Below are positions 1 to 12,794 of a stretch of 64,000 nt of DNA, one piece after another. The notes under the pieces were generated by a model that worked only from the letters and a program-made list of their open reading frames with translations, was not told the origin of the DNA and ran no database searches. The stretch is taken from positions 3,590,001-3,654,000 of the forward strand of contig JAEMBT020000002.1 in NCBI GenBank assembly GCA_018873245.2, given 5' to 3'. The DNA comes from Archegozetes longisetosus. Taxonomy: Eukaryota; Arthropoda; Arachnida; Sarcoptiformes; Trhypochthoniidae. Positions within the stretch are counted from its first letter, which is position 1. Every line of letters begins with the position of its first letter. The position numbers and the translations under genes were made by a program.

Positions 1-650
1 TGATGACTAAATATTTTCATTTTTCTCAAATTATATCAAATGCATTCTCTTATAAATTGATTGTGACATGAAATTTGAACATTTCATTTATGACAAAGTT
101 TTCACATCTGATATAATAAATGTGTTAATAAGTTTGAGGAATGTTTTTATGGCAAACCATTTCGAATGTTGATCAACAATGGGTTTGATTGAATTTATTG
201 CTAAAAATACGAGTCATTTTTCACTTGTTAGACTCTGAATCGCAATTCCTTTATGTTTAATTAAATTTTTCGATAAAAATAGTTTTCAATTTTCACAATT
301 CAATTAAGGCACAAAAACAAGTCTTATATTACTTAAAGCCAATTGGGATAAAATACTTGAATTGTCAAAAATTTTCATGACAATAGTATTCAAATAATTA
401 ATAAGTTTTTAGGCGTCGGCAAAAAACTATTACTCGAAGTAATTTCCTATTATTTCTCTGATAACAGCTTTCATTGAAAATAGTGAAAACTTTTCAATAA
501 GAATTTTCTAATTACTGATAAAACTGATGAAAAAGTTTTATAAAGTTGAAAATATTTAATTAATATTATATGAATATAAGAACAATAGAGAAAATTTGAC
601 CTCAAGCATGTATAGTTACCGTACTGTTAACGGTTTGATTCCATACTAAC
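1..650. other. probable intron sequence, no recognised feature
   Basis: This AT-rich stretch lies downstream of the splice donor of the minus-strand exon at 651-823. It is therefore best read as the start of that gene's first intron, which continues past the left edge. I see no coding or repeat structure in it. Confidence 0.4.
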
Positions 651-823
651 CTGAATGGGTGATAAAAAATTCTGTCGCGCTTATCGCGATGCGTAACCGA
701 AGGCACAAAATCAACAAATGTCAGTCTGGCGTCTGGTGGAATATCTCGGGCGTAAATTCTCGGCGGCTCTGGTGGCCGATTACGTTCACCCTTACATTCA
801 CGCAGAAAACTGGCCAAAGCCAT
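651..823 (-). CDS. first coding exon of an unrecognised gene, truncated by the window edge
   Basis: An ATG at 823 opens a 57-codon stretch that ends at a good donor (CAG|GTTAGT, exon end 651, phase 2). The peptide begins MALASFLRECKGERNRPPEP and contains IYARDIPPDARLTFVDFVPS, then ends near RIFYHPF. It is rich in Arg, Pro and Asp, with no signal peptide or membrane segment, so a cytosolic N-terminus is likely. Base composition is clearly richer in G+C than the flanks, which supports real selection on the coding sequence. The remaining exons lie to the left of the window. I do not recognise the family and assign no function. It could also be an internal exon whose acceptor lies upstream of the ATG. 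Confidence 0.55.
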
Positions 824-3800
824 AGATTACTTAAGTAATGAACAAACTTAAACTTGATACAAAGTTAGTTTTGTTCAATATAAGATCTGTTATCACAAAC
901 ACAAGCAAATGAAGAAAAATGAAAACTTTTCTAACAGTTTGGTGAATAAAAGCTACTTTTCTAGAGCTGATTCACACTTTTCAAGCAATAAGAAACCATT
1001 TGATTGGATTTGACTGCTTAAGAAGTACTTTTCTAGGATCTACTACCCAGGAAGAGTTGCGTCTCTTCATGCCCAACAATATACTAATGCAATGACTCGA
1101 GAGCTAGACCTAAACTACTATTTTCTGCGTTTCTTTCATCAAAGTATTGATCGCTCGAGTTTTTTATATTTTTGTTTCATATTATTGTTATGTTTGTGGT
1201 CGAACTGAGTTTGCGTTGCTTTCAGTGCTCTGGTGTTGGGCTTTCTGATGACAAGTCGCCGCTATCACCGAATATCGATCGCAGTTTCAAGAACTTTATG
1301 ATGTAATGCAAACATGTTGGTAAGCACAGAGTATATTATTCTTAATAAGAAACTTGAAGAGTCATGAATATTATTATTAGGCATCTTATCATGCATTCAA
1401 TTATTTTGGCGAACGAATCGATAACTTAAACAACCCGAAAATATGACTAACAACTAAGATTTGAGTAGTTTCACGTGAAAAAATAGATTTTAATAAAGCT
1501 GACTAAAAATTGATTCAAAGTTTATTTAACCATTCCTCTAGTCATAATAGTGCTAATAAGCTGAAGCTTAAGTATAAATGTTTCTCACATAAATCGATGG
1601 AAACGACGATAAATATGGTTGAAATTGCAATAAATGTTCAGCTCAGCTCAGTCTTCTCATATTCGTTATATTTGAGTTTATTTTGGTATAATCTCAAAGA
1701 TATATGGATAAAATCTCTTAACCCTAGATTAAGCTGAGTTACTATGTCCGTAAAGTAAATTGTGACAATATTTAAGAACAAGCTACCAGAAATAGAGAAT
1801 GAATGAGTGAATCGAGTTCTCTTTCCTGAACAATCGTTGGATTTCGTTATCTCTAAGAGAGATAAATAAGTTCAATAATAAAAATAAGTTTAAATGGTTA
1901 GATTTCGGTATCTTTTGTTTACCTTAGGTACAAAAAGTAAACACTTTTACTATGTTAATATCCTTGTTATGCGCATCAATTTGCAGCCAAGTTTAATTAT
2001 TACTTTGCTGACTACGTTGAGTATGAATTAAGTTCCTTAGCATCCTATATATTATGGTCTGATGGATAGCATCCTATGAAAATGCATCACTTCTTGTTCC
2101 TATTAATGATTATTAAGTCTTTAAGTGCAAAGTTTTAAAAACTGCAATTTTAGCAATAGTTCATTAATCTAAATGAAACTAAATCTGAAATCCATGTGTA
2201 TGTTCAATTTTTTTATAGCTCATATAGATTGTCTTCGCAATTAACAATCCAAAACCTATATTCAAAACAAATATTTAGTAAAAAATGCTTCAAAAAATCA
2301 ATATAAAAATTAGATTAATTAATACGTCAATCATGAAACATAAAATCACAATAAGTTCTACTTCTGTCTCAGATGTATTATTTTTGCAAACAAACCTTTC
2401 AGATGTAGTAGAAGATCAATTTTCTTTACTCTTATTTGGAAAATAACTCAATTCAATCAAACTTGAAGCGAGAGAATTCTCGAAATAAAATAATTCACAT
2501 TTAGTGCTCTTCTTCCGTCAAGTTGTTTGAGAAACTTTTCCACTAAAGTCATAGTAAGCATAAATCAAAGTGAAGAATTATTGGACAGTTTGCATGAGAA
2601 ATAGAAGCTGAGAGGTATGAAAAGCTATAATTTATGAGAAGAAGATTTTGAACGCTACAAGTTTTATAAGTTTATCCACGTTGATGTTATACATTTTTCT
2701 TAATCTTCTCAGTTACAAGCAAAAAATTGATCACATTTCTTTATCTCTAACTTATCTATATATTAACGTTACGCAAACTAACTCTTGCTAGATTTCTTAA
2801 TTCATCATCTTATCTATGCCCACTTTCCTGACCAAACACTAATAAATTACTTATAGTAAAAGTTTATGATATTTAATTTAGTCTGCGATCATAATACCGA
2901 CTCAATATTTTCAGTTTAGTGCCTGAAAAATGGAGAAATTCCTTATTTTACTTGTGAATCGATATTTACAAATAGTTACGAACGACACATAATTTGATGT
3001 GATATCGAAACAAAATGAACTTTCAATAAATAATTGATTGAATTTATGAAACACAATTATCCATTAACAATGCTTTTTTCAATCATAAACGCCGCAGGGA
3101 TTCTCCTATATAGAGTTTGATGTGGTAACAGTATTATGACATTGGGCTAAATGTGTCCATTCGTTGATGGCATATACATTAAATTATAGCTTTAATATTC
3201 TCATACAGTCTAACCCCAATTTTGGAAACTCGTTAGTACTGTGAAATGCCGTTGCCAAGATCGAGTTTTGCTCAGATATGATAAACAGATTTTTTCTCAA
3301 ACACCAACGTCTTTAGTGCTTAATATTAACTATTTTTCAATCAATTTCAGTTAACTTACTTGCTAAACAATTGAATGTTTCTTTTGAAAACATCAAAATC
3401 TTAGCAAATAAGATCAAAATTATTAAAAATTTCAAATCTGGAAATTCATAGAGCTAAATTTTTAGCTTTGAATGTGGATTTATCAAAATGAGGGTATCCA
3501 TAAATATCCATAAAGCCATAGGTGCACTCAAATCTATTGGCAAGTGTTGGGAGTTTTTCTAAAACGTTTGTTGCCACTATCCGAACTTTTTAACACTACA
3601 GACCTGATAGAAGCAACCAGTGCTCTGAAAAATAGTCGCTAAAATTTAAATATGATTTAATCGGATTACCGAAATCGGAACTGACTGTAATCCGAAAACT
3701 TGACATAATCATTGGCTTTTACGGAATTACTCAAGACTTACTTAAACAACTAATAATATACCAATAGTATTTGTCATGAGTTTGAATAAACAATAATCAA

Positions 3801-4289
3801 CAGATTCTTCATGGACATGTTCACCAAGTCTTTCTATCAAATTTTCTCCTTTCCATCTGAATCAATGAATTTCAGTTGATGATCATACGTGTCTACAACG
3901 AATTCTCAAGCAAAACAGATGTGAAGACAAGTCTTAAGAGATACACATTTACAAAAAAGATGACTCAATTTTAGAACTGAAGATTGTTTTGTTCAATGGA
4001 TCGAGTACTTAATTAAGTTTAGTTAATGGACTAGAAAAGTATATTCAACAGAATCTGTACATTCTTACTATTAAAATAAATTAACCTCATTCTCATTTAA
4101 GTAGAAACCAATTTTTGTATAGAAAAGTCTGGAAGCGTTTCTCATTAATCTAATATTTGATCAATTTGGAGAAATAAGTCAAACTATAAATCTCTTTATA
4201 TATTATCTGACGCGTCATACATCATTACAGTGATCAAAATAATACTCTGCTTTGAGAGGACATTCATTTATTTAAAATAGCCCCTTTAT
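824..4289. other. gene-free AT-rich stretch
   Basis: Only short chance open frames occur here, for example at 1510-1737. None shows splice signals, domain motifs or a shift in base composition. The segment just above 823 would hold the promoter of the minus-strand gene, but I see no clear core promoter. Confidence 0.4.
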
Positions 4290-4363
4290 AGTGAAACTTC
4301 GTTATAATGAGTAAAAGTATCAGCTCCCAGCGGTTCACTATATCGAGTTGATACTGTATATTT
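4289..4363. mobile_element. short pogo/Tigger-like TIR remnant
   Basis: The left side reads TATAGTGAAACTTCGTTATA. The right side, on the minus strand, reads CAGTATCAACTCGATATAGT and then GAACCGC. Both resemble pogo-type terminal repeats of the form CAGT...AACTCGATATA, and together they form an imperfect inverted pair about 75 bp long with flanking TA. There is no coding content. The assignment rests on motif resemblance only. Confidence 0.35.
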
Positions 4364-6580
4364 GAAGGAGTCGTTTTAAAAGGTGAACATCTAACTATAA
4401 AAATTTAGGACTTTTTATGGTAAAATACTCTTAAGTCAATCACAAGAGGTAGTTTTGATTCCCCCTCTAATCTTGTATCAAAATTTGACTTTTTGATTAA
4501 GTCCGGAAAAATAAGAATTGAAATAAAGTTTGTAACAATTTATTTTCTATTTTTACATAAAATAAGATTACATGAGCTGCTTTCATATTTATTCATTCAA
4601 TATTTTGTGTTAAATGAAAGCAAGATGAATATTTTGAAAGAGGTTTCAATGTTTTAAGGAATGTGTTATCAATTAATCCTATGCAGACATAGAAGGACGA
4701 GAACTCTTAGAGTATTAATTTGGTTTCTTACTATTTGCATAACATGGAACTTTTACTAAAATGCTAGATGTCTGCTTTTAAAGCGACTCCTTCGTCTGTT
4801 CCTCAATTAATCCGATGCCAATTTATTTTGATTCGAAATTTTTACAAAATTCTAATATTTGACTCATTCTCTTTCATTTATAACTTGTATTATACTTTTG
4901 TCCAATCGCAATGCACTACTTATCTTTGATCAAAAATCTAGATTTAGGCAAAGCTTCTTTTATTGAAAGCCAGAGTGAGGCTGGCTCTTGTGAGTATAAG
5001 ATACAGTATAAGTATGTTTGTGGTCAATAGTGTGTATAAAGTTTATCCACTGAGTTCTGGTTAAAGTCTTCTAAAGTTTAAATTGTCTGAGTGTCAGCAG
5101 GGTTTCTATCTTGAGAATAGAGAAATAGCTCTAAGCTAAGTATCTTTAAAAGTAATTAGTCATAAAATAAGAAAAAACTCGCTATGAGAGAAAACAGGTA
5201 GTTATTTAGAGTCGCATAAACTTGACAGTTGTATTTAAGTTTAAATAGAATCCAAGTCAATCACGTAATTGACAGATAATTGCTATCTCGAAATCCTAGG
5301 TTCCGTTTGGTAAACAATACCCATTGAATTCTTGCAAGAATATTCAATAAAACAAATATTTTAGAAAAATTCTCACGAATTTTCTTCAGTCGAGAAGATA
5401 AAGAAAACCAAAACTCAAATTTGAGCTAAGAATTGAAGTTACAATATATAAGTGAAGATTCTAAACAAATTTAATGTATTCATGAAAATCAATATTTACT
5501 CATCATATTTACTTTTATCCTTAAATCCATTTACAGTATTTCAATAGTTTGAAATAAGCAAAAAAAGACTCTTAGATATTTAGTATTTTTATGGAAAAAA
5601 TGTGTTTGTAAAATAGATGTCAGACTTCAAATAAAATATTGAGTAAGAAGATTCGAGTCAATTTTTAATAGTAAAGCCGAACATTTATTAAAATAAGTAG
5701 CTTAAATCATATTCATGTCTCGCATTTATTTCTCAATAATCAGAATCACTTTCAGAGAGAATATAATTGATCTTAGACTAAGGATTTTATCTTCGGATGA
5801 ATTGTTAAACGAGTGTGTGAGAAGATTGTCTACTTCCAAGAACTTTGAGTAAAGAATAACTTTCTCATATTAACTTATCTATATGCAAGCATTAAAAATT
5901 CTTTGATTAAAGCCTTGCGATAACAAGATTGAAGAAACTTCTTTCTTAAAATACGTTTGCATAAAGTCAACGAAAGCTTTGATACTTTTCATATATTTTT
6001 TTCTAAGAAGTATTTTCAAATAGAAAAGTGTCTCTAAGAAAGAATACACGAGAAAAGTATAATTGCTTTGGGGCAAAATATATTCACACAATATTAATCA
6101 TAAGTAAAAATATAAGAAAACATTCATCAAAAAAATGAGAAGAAAGTATTTGAAAGTAAGCCTGGGGAAAAGCTTCTTTAGATTATAGGCATAAGTGCCA
6201 AACAGGATATCTATGATAGAAGTGAAATATAATTCATAAAAGGATTATACGCTATCTTATTATAAAAGTCATAATAAGCGAGAAATTCATAAGGAATTGT
6301 TAAACTTTCGAATTCTCAATGAAATCATGAATAGGCTTTACTACTCATTTGTTAAGGCAAATAATCGTTTCCGATCAAATATTCAAGCAAAGTTCTTGCA
6401 TATAATTATTTTTTCGTATTTATATTCCATAACTTTTCGTATTTTTGTTCGAATAGATTTAATTTATAGTTAAAGAGTTATTACTAAAAATTTGCACAAA
6501 AGTCAAAATGCAATAACTTTTTATTACTGAACAGAATTTAAAGAGTAATATATGTATATTGAAAGGGCATTAAATAAGTC
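4364..6580. other. gene-free AT-rich stretch
   Basis: No supported gene or RNA is visible. A 70-codon open frame at 5879-6091 (-) has the low-complexity, Phe/Tyr/Leu-rich composition expected by chance in AT-rich DNA. Confidence 0.4.
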
Positions 6581-7275
6581 TTAATTGAACATAGAGTTTG
6601 GTCCACTGTCTACTGCTTTTTGAACATTAGTCTTCACTTTCTTCATGAGATTTATTATCACTCTTGAACTAATTTTGAGTAACTTTTGTCTAATTCGAGT
6701 CTTTGAATGACCAATACTTTTGACATTCCAGTCATCTTCATAAATGTTGGGCTTAAAGAGACTCCAAAAATTGTCAATTGATCAAAGGCGGGGAACGTTT
6801 GGTGGGTCATATGAGCGTTTAAGAAACCTTATACCAAATTTATTCAATATTGAGATTGTGTTCCTCGCGTAATCAGTTGTTGCCAAATCTGGCTAAATGA
6901 TATATTCGCCGCCCTCATAATATTTATCTAGGAATGGAGCCAATTGCTTCTCTATAAGCTCTTTAGAATAAGTTTTTAAGTCAATTGCATAGTTTTTAAG
7001 GCACAAATAAGCGTTTATCCTGTTAAACCCCTTTCCTTCTATCAAAACTATTGATCGGACTTTCAAACTTTTTATGGTTCATTTTGATGGCTTAGAAGCC
7101 CAAACCATTAGATCTTTTCGATGGTATGTTGTTCTCTATACAACTAATTATATTATAAGTCGATCGTCTTTCAAGTCCCGTTTCAATAAAGTGCCTAACA
7201 GTCAATGGCTTTCCTTTTGTGTGTTTTCATAAAATTGTTGACGAGTTTTCTTTTCTCAAATTCATTTAGCGTTCC
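6581..7275 (-). pseudogene. degenerate Tc1/mariner-type transposase
   Basis: Reading the minus strand in pieces recovers transposase landmarks in order. An N-terminal helix-turn-helix-like part reads GKPLTVRHFIETGLERRSTY (about 7150-7220). A core part reads LEKQ-like then EGGEYII followed by a stop where the family has W, then PDLATTDYA (about 6870-6930). The conserved end reads DPPNVPRL, a stop, then IDNFWSLFKPNIYEDDW (about 6740-6815). The last frame closes with TAA at 6581-6583. The family normally reads WPDLA..HYA and NPPNVPQ.RPIE.FW here, so the stops mark a dead copy. No terminal repeats were located, so the limits are those of the readable coding remnant. Confidence 0.75.
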
Positions 7276-10200
7276 ATGGCTAGAACTAAGAAGTTTAAGA
7301 ATTTGTGTGCTCGATATTCTAAAATTACAAGTTCATACGAATCGAACGCCATATAACTTATTGTGACGTGCTCTTCATCTTATTTTACTAACTTTAGAAT
7401 TTAATGCAAATTTTTAGTAATAACCTTTTATGTCACACAATAAGGAAGGGCCTTACATGAAAAATATAGAAAAATTAACTTTCATGGGTATCATGTAACC
7501 TGGATAAAGCATGGCTGGATATCTATGGTTTACTTCAAATTATAAAACAGAATAAGGCTCTTATTAATGCAATTGGATGAAGAATATTATCTGTTTTGAA
7601 TGGCAAAACAGCAAAATCTGATTTTGACTCAACTACTTCTAGTATAGTCGTAAATTCAAAATTTTTATTTTGGACAAATTTTCGTCAGTTTTGGTAATAT
7701 TCCATTAAAATATTCAAATGGAAAATCTACTTTTGAAGAGCTATACTTTCGGTTTTCTCTTCTGCTTCAAACACATAAATGACAACTCAACTTATGTCTG
7801 AATAAATATAAGTTTGAATTTCATGAACAGTAATAAAGGAGTCTTAAATAAAAGTCCAATGTTTTTTGCTTGTATTAGAAGTTCATGAATAATTCATTGA
7901 TAATTTCACACGAAAACTAAGAGCTCACGCATTGACTGCTATGGAAATGACATGAAGCCTTTACATTTCGAAGACTACTGGACTAGTAATCACTCTGTTT
8001 ATCACAAGTTCCATAACTGAACGCTTGATTGACATTTCGGACAACTATGATACTATATGAGATATGCATTTAGTTAGAAAAGTATTTACTATCAATTCCA
8101 CAGAGAATTTCGACTCAAAAGTTAATATAGTCTAAAATTAGTCACAATTTTATCTTTGAAACACACGCCACGCACTTTTAATTATAGTTAATCAAAATCT
8201 TAATCACTATTTATGGAATGCTTGGCTTCTTTTTTTAAAGATATTAAGTCAAAATTCTACAAAAGTTTATGAAATTAAAAATTCCTTTGCTATAATGAGT
8301 TTCGGATTAATTCTGTGGCGTTCAAAGTAGAGATTCAAAACTTTCAAACTTTGAAGCCCGTCCTGTCTCGTTATTCTCATACTCTAGTTCCTTCTCGTCC
8401 CCTCCCGTCTTATGCCAAAAGTAGTTTCCTCCTATCTCATCCTAGAACTTATTAATCATAGATTCAGTATGATAAAAATCAATTTTATCTGTGTAAATAA
8501 TAAAATGATGCATAAAAATTAGTATAAGCAAATAGTGAGATAGTAAATAGAGCAAATAATTAAATTAAATCCTTGTTCAATTACATGAGTAATCTCGTAG
8601 TGTCAACTTTTCTGGATCTAATGTTGATCCTCGGTTAGTCATCTCAAAATTCAATTTACAAAGTGGGAATATTTCTAATTTACGAGATCTTAGTATTTAA
8701 ATTTATAAATGCAATCACGTTCAACTCCGTAAAATTTAACATAATCCCGAACCCATCCCGTCCTGTAGGAATCTCGTTGACGCCTCTAGCTCAAAGCACG
8801 TCATATACTGAGCAGTAATCGTTCAAGAATTTTCTTCAGAGATATTTTTAACAATAATTCCAAAAATTTCTATAGATTGCACGATGAATAAAATTTTCAC
8901 AAAATTTGGCTTCAATTAACAATTGATTCCGAGAATCTCGAGTTAGAAAAGCAAACTATTAAATGAACAATGAAACACTTAAGCAAATCTTTCACTTAAT
9001 TTCGAAAGTTATCTTAGTATTGATCATAAATTTCTAAATCTAGGAAACGCAGAGAGTCTCAAAGTACAGACTCTTCTTATTTATTATTCTCGAACCAACA
9101 ATCAATGTGCAGACAAACAAAATTGGATAATAATATGCAAATGAGTCAATTCTCGATTCTATTCAAATAGGTCTACAGTCAACATAAAAATTAACTAGAC
9201 TCTTGATATGAAGATTAGGAACGAGTTATCTAAATAAATTTTGTACACCATGGACTCATTTTTGGAAATACTCTCATATCCTTTTACTGAATCTAATATG
9301 GAGTTATTTATTAATATTATTTATTAAATAATGCATCAAATTCAGGCTACACACAATCGTATTAATGTTAATGTAAGTATCGGATTATTTTTATTGTCTG
9401 TACATTTGTTCACATTAACTTTATTGACCCCTAAAGTGTACTAAAGTTTGATAACTTATACAAAGTTAGCAGAAAACCATGGATGAGATCTGAGTACAGA
9501 GTGATATGAGACGAGCTCATGCGAGATATTGCAAAGCAGTAGATTAATTTTAAGATAGAAACCTGAAAAGGTCTAACTCAATTCTCTGGCATAAAAAGTA
9601 GGCTTGTGCCTAAAGATCTAAGGTCAGACAGAATTGACAAAACAAATTAAGTGAGAATTTAATATTTTATTATAAACTTAATCTCAAGACTGCTCTTTTC
9701 AGTCTTTAATAGTTTAGTTCAAACTCAGGTCTGATCGAAAGCTCAGAAGCACTAAACAGTTGAATCAATTTGTTTCAATAAGAATGCTTTGTCAGAACTC
9801 TGCTCAAAAACAATTAACTTTCATTAGAAGGTTGTGGTATTTAGCTATTTAGCTATACATTAAAGTTTCTCATTTCAGTTATGTTTCAGTGATTCATTGC
9901 TTATTTTATATTACTATTAAATAACAGATAATCTCTTTGACATTTGATATCTGGATCTTAAGAAGTAATAAAGCAAAAATATATAATGTATTACTTTACA
10001 CAACTTAAATGCCTTATGACATAAAAGTCATGTTAGTATCTATAGATGCGCATAATATGCTAACTTTGAGCTGAAGCTCTCTTGAGCCGCGACTGAAGTT
10101 TGAGCTCAAAGTTAAGCGAATGCAGCTCAATGCAACCCAGTAACAAAGTTTCTAGAAAAACCATTCGCAATTGATTCTAAAATATTCCATACCTCTTTCT

Positions 10201-10632
10201 AATTCTCACTCGCTCATATTTAAATCCTTTTATTAAATTTTCAATTGAAGTTCATATTATTTAATCTTCTTGATGTTTTAATATGTATGATATTCAATAC
10301 TTGACTCTCATTCATACTTAAGGAGGCTCATATGCGCAGCTTAACACGGGGCTTTTAACACGAGGCTTTTGAGCTGTTGAGCTTCAAGCTCAAACTCTAA
10401 GCTCGAACGTTTGGAATTACATACTGTACACCTAACCTAACTTGTATTGATGTCTTTCAAAAAGTTTGTATTTTATGACTTGAAGATAATAATAAAATCT
10501 TTGACGTTTACAGATAGATAAATAGGAAATATATAAATGAAATGTTAGCACTCCTTAAGAGACTTACTAGAAATAGGCTTTTCAGGTTCTAGTATTTCAT
10601 TTCACAGTATTGGATAAAACCTTAAGCGAAAA
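7276..10632. other. gene-free stretch with a Leu/Ser-codon-like repeat patch near 10.08-10.40 kb
   Basis: No gene is supported. Around 10075-10140 and 10320-10410 there are repeated TTGAGCT/AGCTCAA words in opposite orientation, suggesting an old inverted-repeat element, but I could not define its ends. Around 8350-8460 and 8740-8790 there are C-rich, G-poor tracts with repeated CCCGTCCTGT-like words. Confidence 0.3.
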
Positions 10633-12344
10633 ATGATAAAAATAATAGTCTCAGTCTTTGCAATAATATTTGCTTATTATTTGACTTCTGGTGAGTTTGA
10701 ATTTGAAAAAATTTTATGACTTGTAATAAAAAGTAACTTCTTTATTATCCAAAGTGTTGGCAATAAATAGAGTATTCACTTGTCCGAAAGAGGACGGATT
10801 ATTTCCGGACACAGAAAGCTGTGAGAAATACTATGAATGCAAGCAATGGAATGCATTTAAAAGAAACTGCAAAATCAATAATACATATTGGAATACAGAG
10901 ACATTGAGTTGTGAACCAATCGAAACAACAAATTGCGATCCAGACAATCCCTTCCGGTGTCCGCTACCCTACGGTACATTTGCCGATCTGTCGACATGCG
11001 AAGGCTTCTATTCGTGTCGAGCCAATAGATTTTCAAAACATCGATGTCAGAAAGGATTGCATTTCAATGCCAACGACGAGACTTGCGATTTGCCTCAATA
11101 TGTCGGATGTCAGCTCGAACCCAACCCCAAGATCTGTATCAATCCTAACGAACCAGTATTCGATGAGCGTAGATGTAATTGTTATTTCGAGTGCGATGAG
11201 AATTTGGTACCAATACCGAAGTGTTGCGAAGATGGACTCGTATGGAGTCAATTAGGAAGGACATGCGATGAACCATCAATTGTCAATTGTTTCAATTCTA
11301 GGAAATTAATTGAAAATATTTTTACTATTAATAATGATTATAAAAGTTTTTTCTTTTCTAATAGGCGGTTCATCTATTAAGTGTCTTAAGCCCGATCACA
11401 TTTTTTATCATCCAACTGATTGTACTAAATATATACAATGCTTTTATAATATCCCGATTGTTGAGTCGTGTCAATCAGGGCTTCATTTCAACCCCAATTC
11501 AAATATTTGTGAATTGTCTCCAAATGCAGAATGTATCGAAATGGCTAGTTCAACACAACTTGCAACTGAAAAGCCGTCAGAACCAACGACAGCCAGTCAA
11601 GCAAATACTTTAACAGAAACCCAAACGGAAGGTCCAGTAAGTGGTGGAACTGAAGGTCCAGTAAGTGATGGAACAGAAGGCTCGACTAGTGGTGGAACAG
11701 AAGGCTCGACTAGTGGCGGAACAGAAGCTTCGACTAGTGGTGGAACAGAAGGCTCGACTAGTGGTGGAACAGAAGGCTCGACTAGTGATGGAACAGAAGG
11801 CTCGACTAGTGGCGGAACAGAAGCTTCGACTAGTGGTGGAACAGAAGGCTCGACTAGTGGTGGAACAGAGGGTCCAGTAAGTGGTGGTACTGAAAGTCCA
11901 GTGAGTAGTGGAACAGAAGGTCCAGTGAATGGTGGGACAGAAGATCCTACGAGTGATGGAACAGAAGATTCAGTGAGTAGTGGAACAGAAGGTTCAACGA
12001 GTGGTGGAACAGAAGCTTCAACTGGTTATAGCACTAACGGTTTGACCGATGGCTCGACACCTGATCCAACGGATGAACCAGAATCTACTACAAAATCACA
12101 AACATGCTATCGAGACTCCGAGATTGATCTTGACTGGGATAATGATTGTTCTGACAGTTTATCAGGTTATTCAAGACCACGTCCTAACAGTAATGATAAG
12201 TATATTTTATGCAAAAATGGGATAGCACAAATTGTGAAATGTAGTCCAGGATTGATATTTGACGCAAGCAAACTAACATGTGATTATAAAGGACTTGTTG
12301 AACAAGAACTGAACAGAAAGTCTGAAGCGCAAGAAGAAAGTTGA
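10633..12344 (+). CDS. secreted peritrophin-like protein with five chitin-binding (CBM14) domains and a mucin-like linker
   Basis: Three exons are inferred: 10633-10690, 10755-11288 and 11365-12344, giving 523 aa. Exon 1 encodes a signal peptide (MIKIIVSVFAIIFAYYLTS) and ends at CTG|GTGAGT. Exon 2 carries three six-cysteine chitin-binding domains (starting near CPKEDG, CPLPYG and CINPNE). Exon 3 carries a fourth (from IKCLKPDH), then a Ser/Thr/Gly-rich repeat likely to be O-glycosylated, then a divergent fifth (from TCYRDSE to CDYKG). The exon 2 donor (ATT|GTTTCA) is weak, but its phase joins exactly to TAATAG|GC and gives IVNC followed by GSSIKC. Retaining this 76-nt intron would end the protein after domain 3 with a short basic tail. 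The family binds chitin in the peritrophic matrix or cuticle. A related gene lies 450 bp downstream. Confidence 0.8.
11628..12021 (+). repeat. 24-bp coding minisatellite (GGTEGSTS repeat)
   Basis: Tandem copies of a 24-bp unit encode variants of the octapeptide GGTEGSTS inside the peritrophin linker (GGTEASTS, DGTEGSTS, GGTEGPVS and others). The central copies, about 11680-11870, are nearly identical at the DNA level, while the flanking copies have drifted. This pattern indicates recent expansion by slippage or unequal exchange. Confidence 0.9.
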
Positions 12345-12794
12345 TATTACCTAGAGCCTACGGACAATTGTATTTGTAATATTTATAGATTTTAAACTGT
12401 TTTTAAAGAATGATTTTTGCACAATTATTGAACAAACTGTATTTTAACACTACTGCTTTCTAGATTAAAAGTTATTCAGAAAGATTTCTGTCATTTAAAG
12501 GATTAGTTGTGCTCTAATTCAAGCCTTACATATAAATATCACTAACTTGAGAGAAAGATCAAGTATTAGCTCTCTGGACAATGTGTCACAAACAGGTAGA
12601 GATCAAGTTTGCGATTAAGACATAAACTTGACTTCAATCCATTCAATTAAATCAACTTAAACTTCCTTAAACTAGACCTGTTTACGAAGTGTATTCGATT
12701 TAATTTTTGATAGATTTTTCAAGTTGTAAAAAAGTTGAGAATAAGGTGTCATTTCAATTATAAGTTCGACACATACAGTATTGTTTAGTCAAAA
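12345..12794. other. intergenic spacer between two peritrophin genes
   Basis: This 450-bp spacer must hold the 3' end signals of the upstream gene and the promoter of the downstream gene. An ATTAAA-type signal lies near 12464. No other feature is seen. Confidence 0.4.

Noticed and set aside
10911-11255. 114-codon open frame on + and a 72-codon frame on - inside the first peritrophin
   Set aside because: Both are shadows of the cysteine-rich coding frame and lack any domain pattern.
11665-11880. 71-codon open frame on + (EQKARLVVEQKARLV repeat)
   Set aside because: It is the alternate frame of the mucin-like minisatellite; the GGTEGSTS frame carries the signal peptide and chitin-binding domains.
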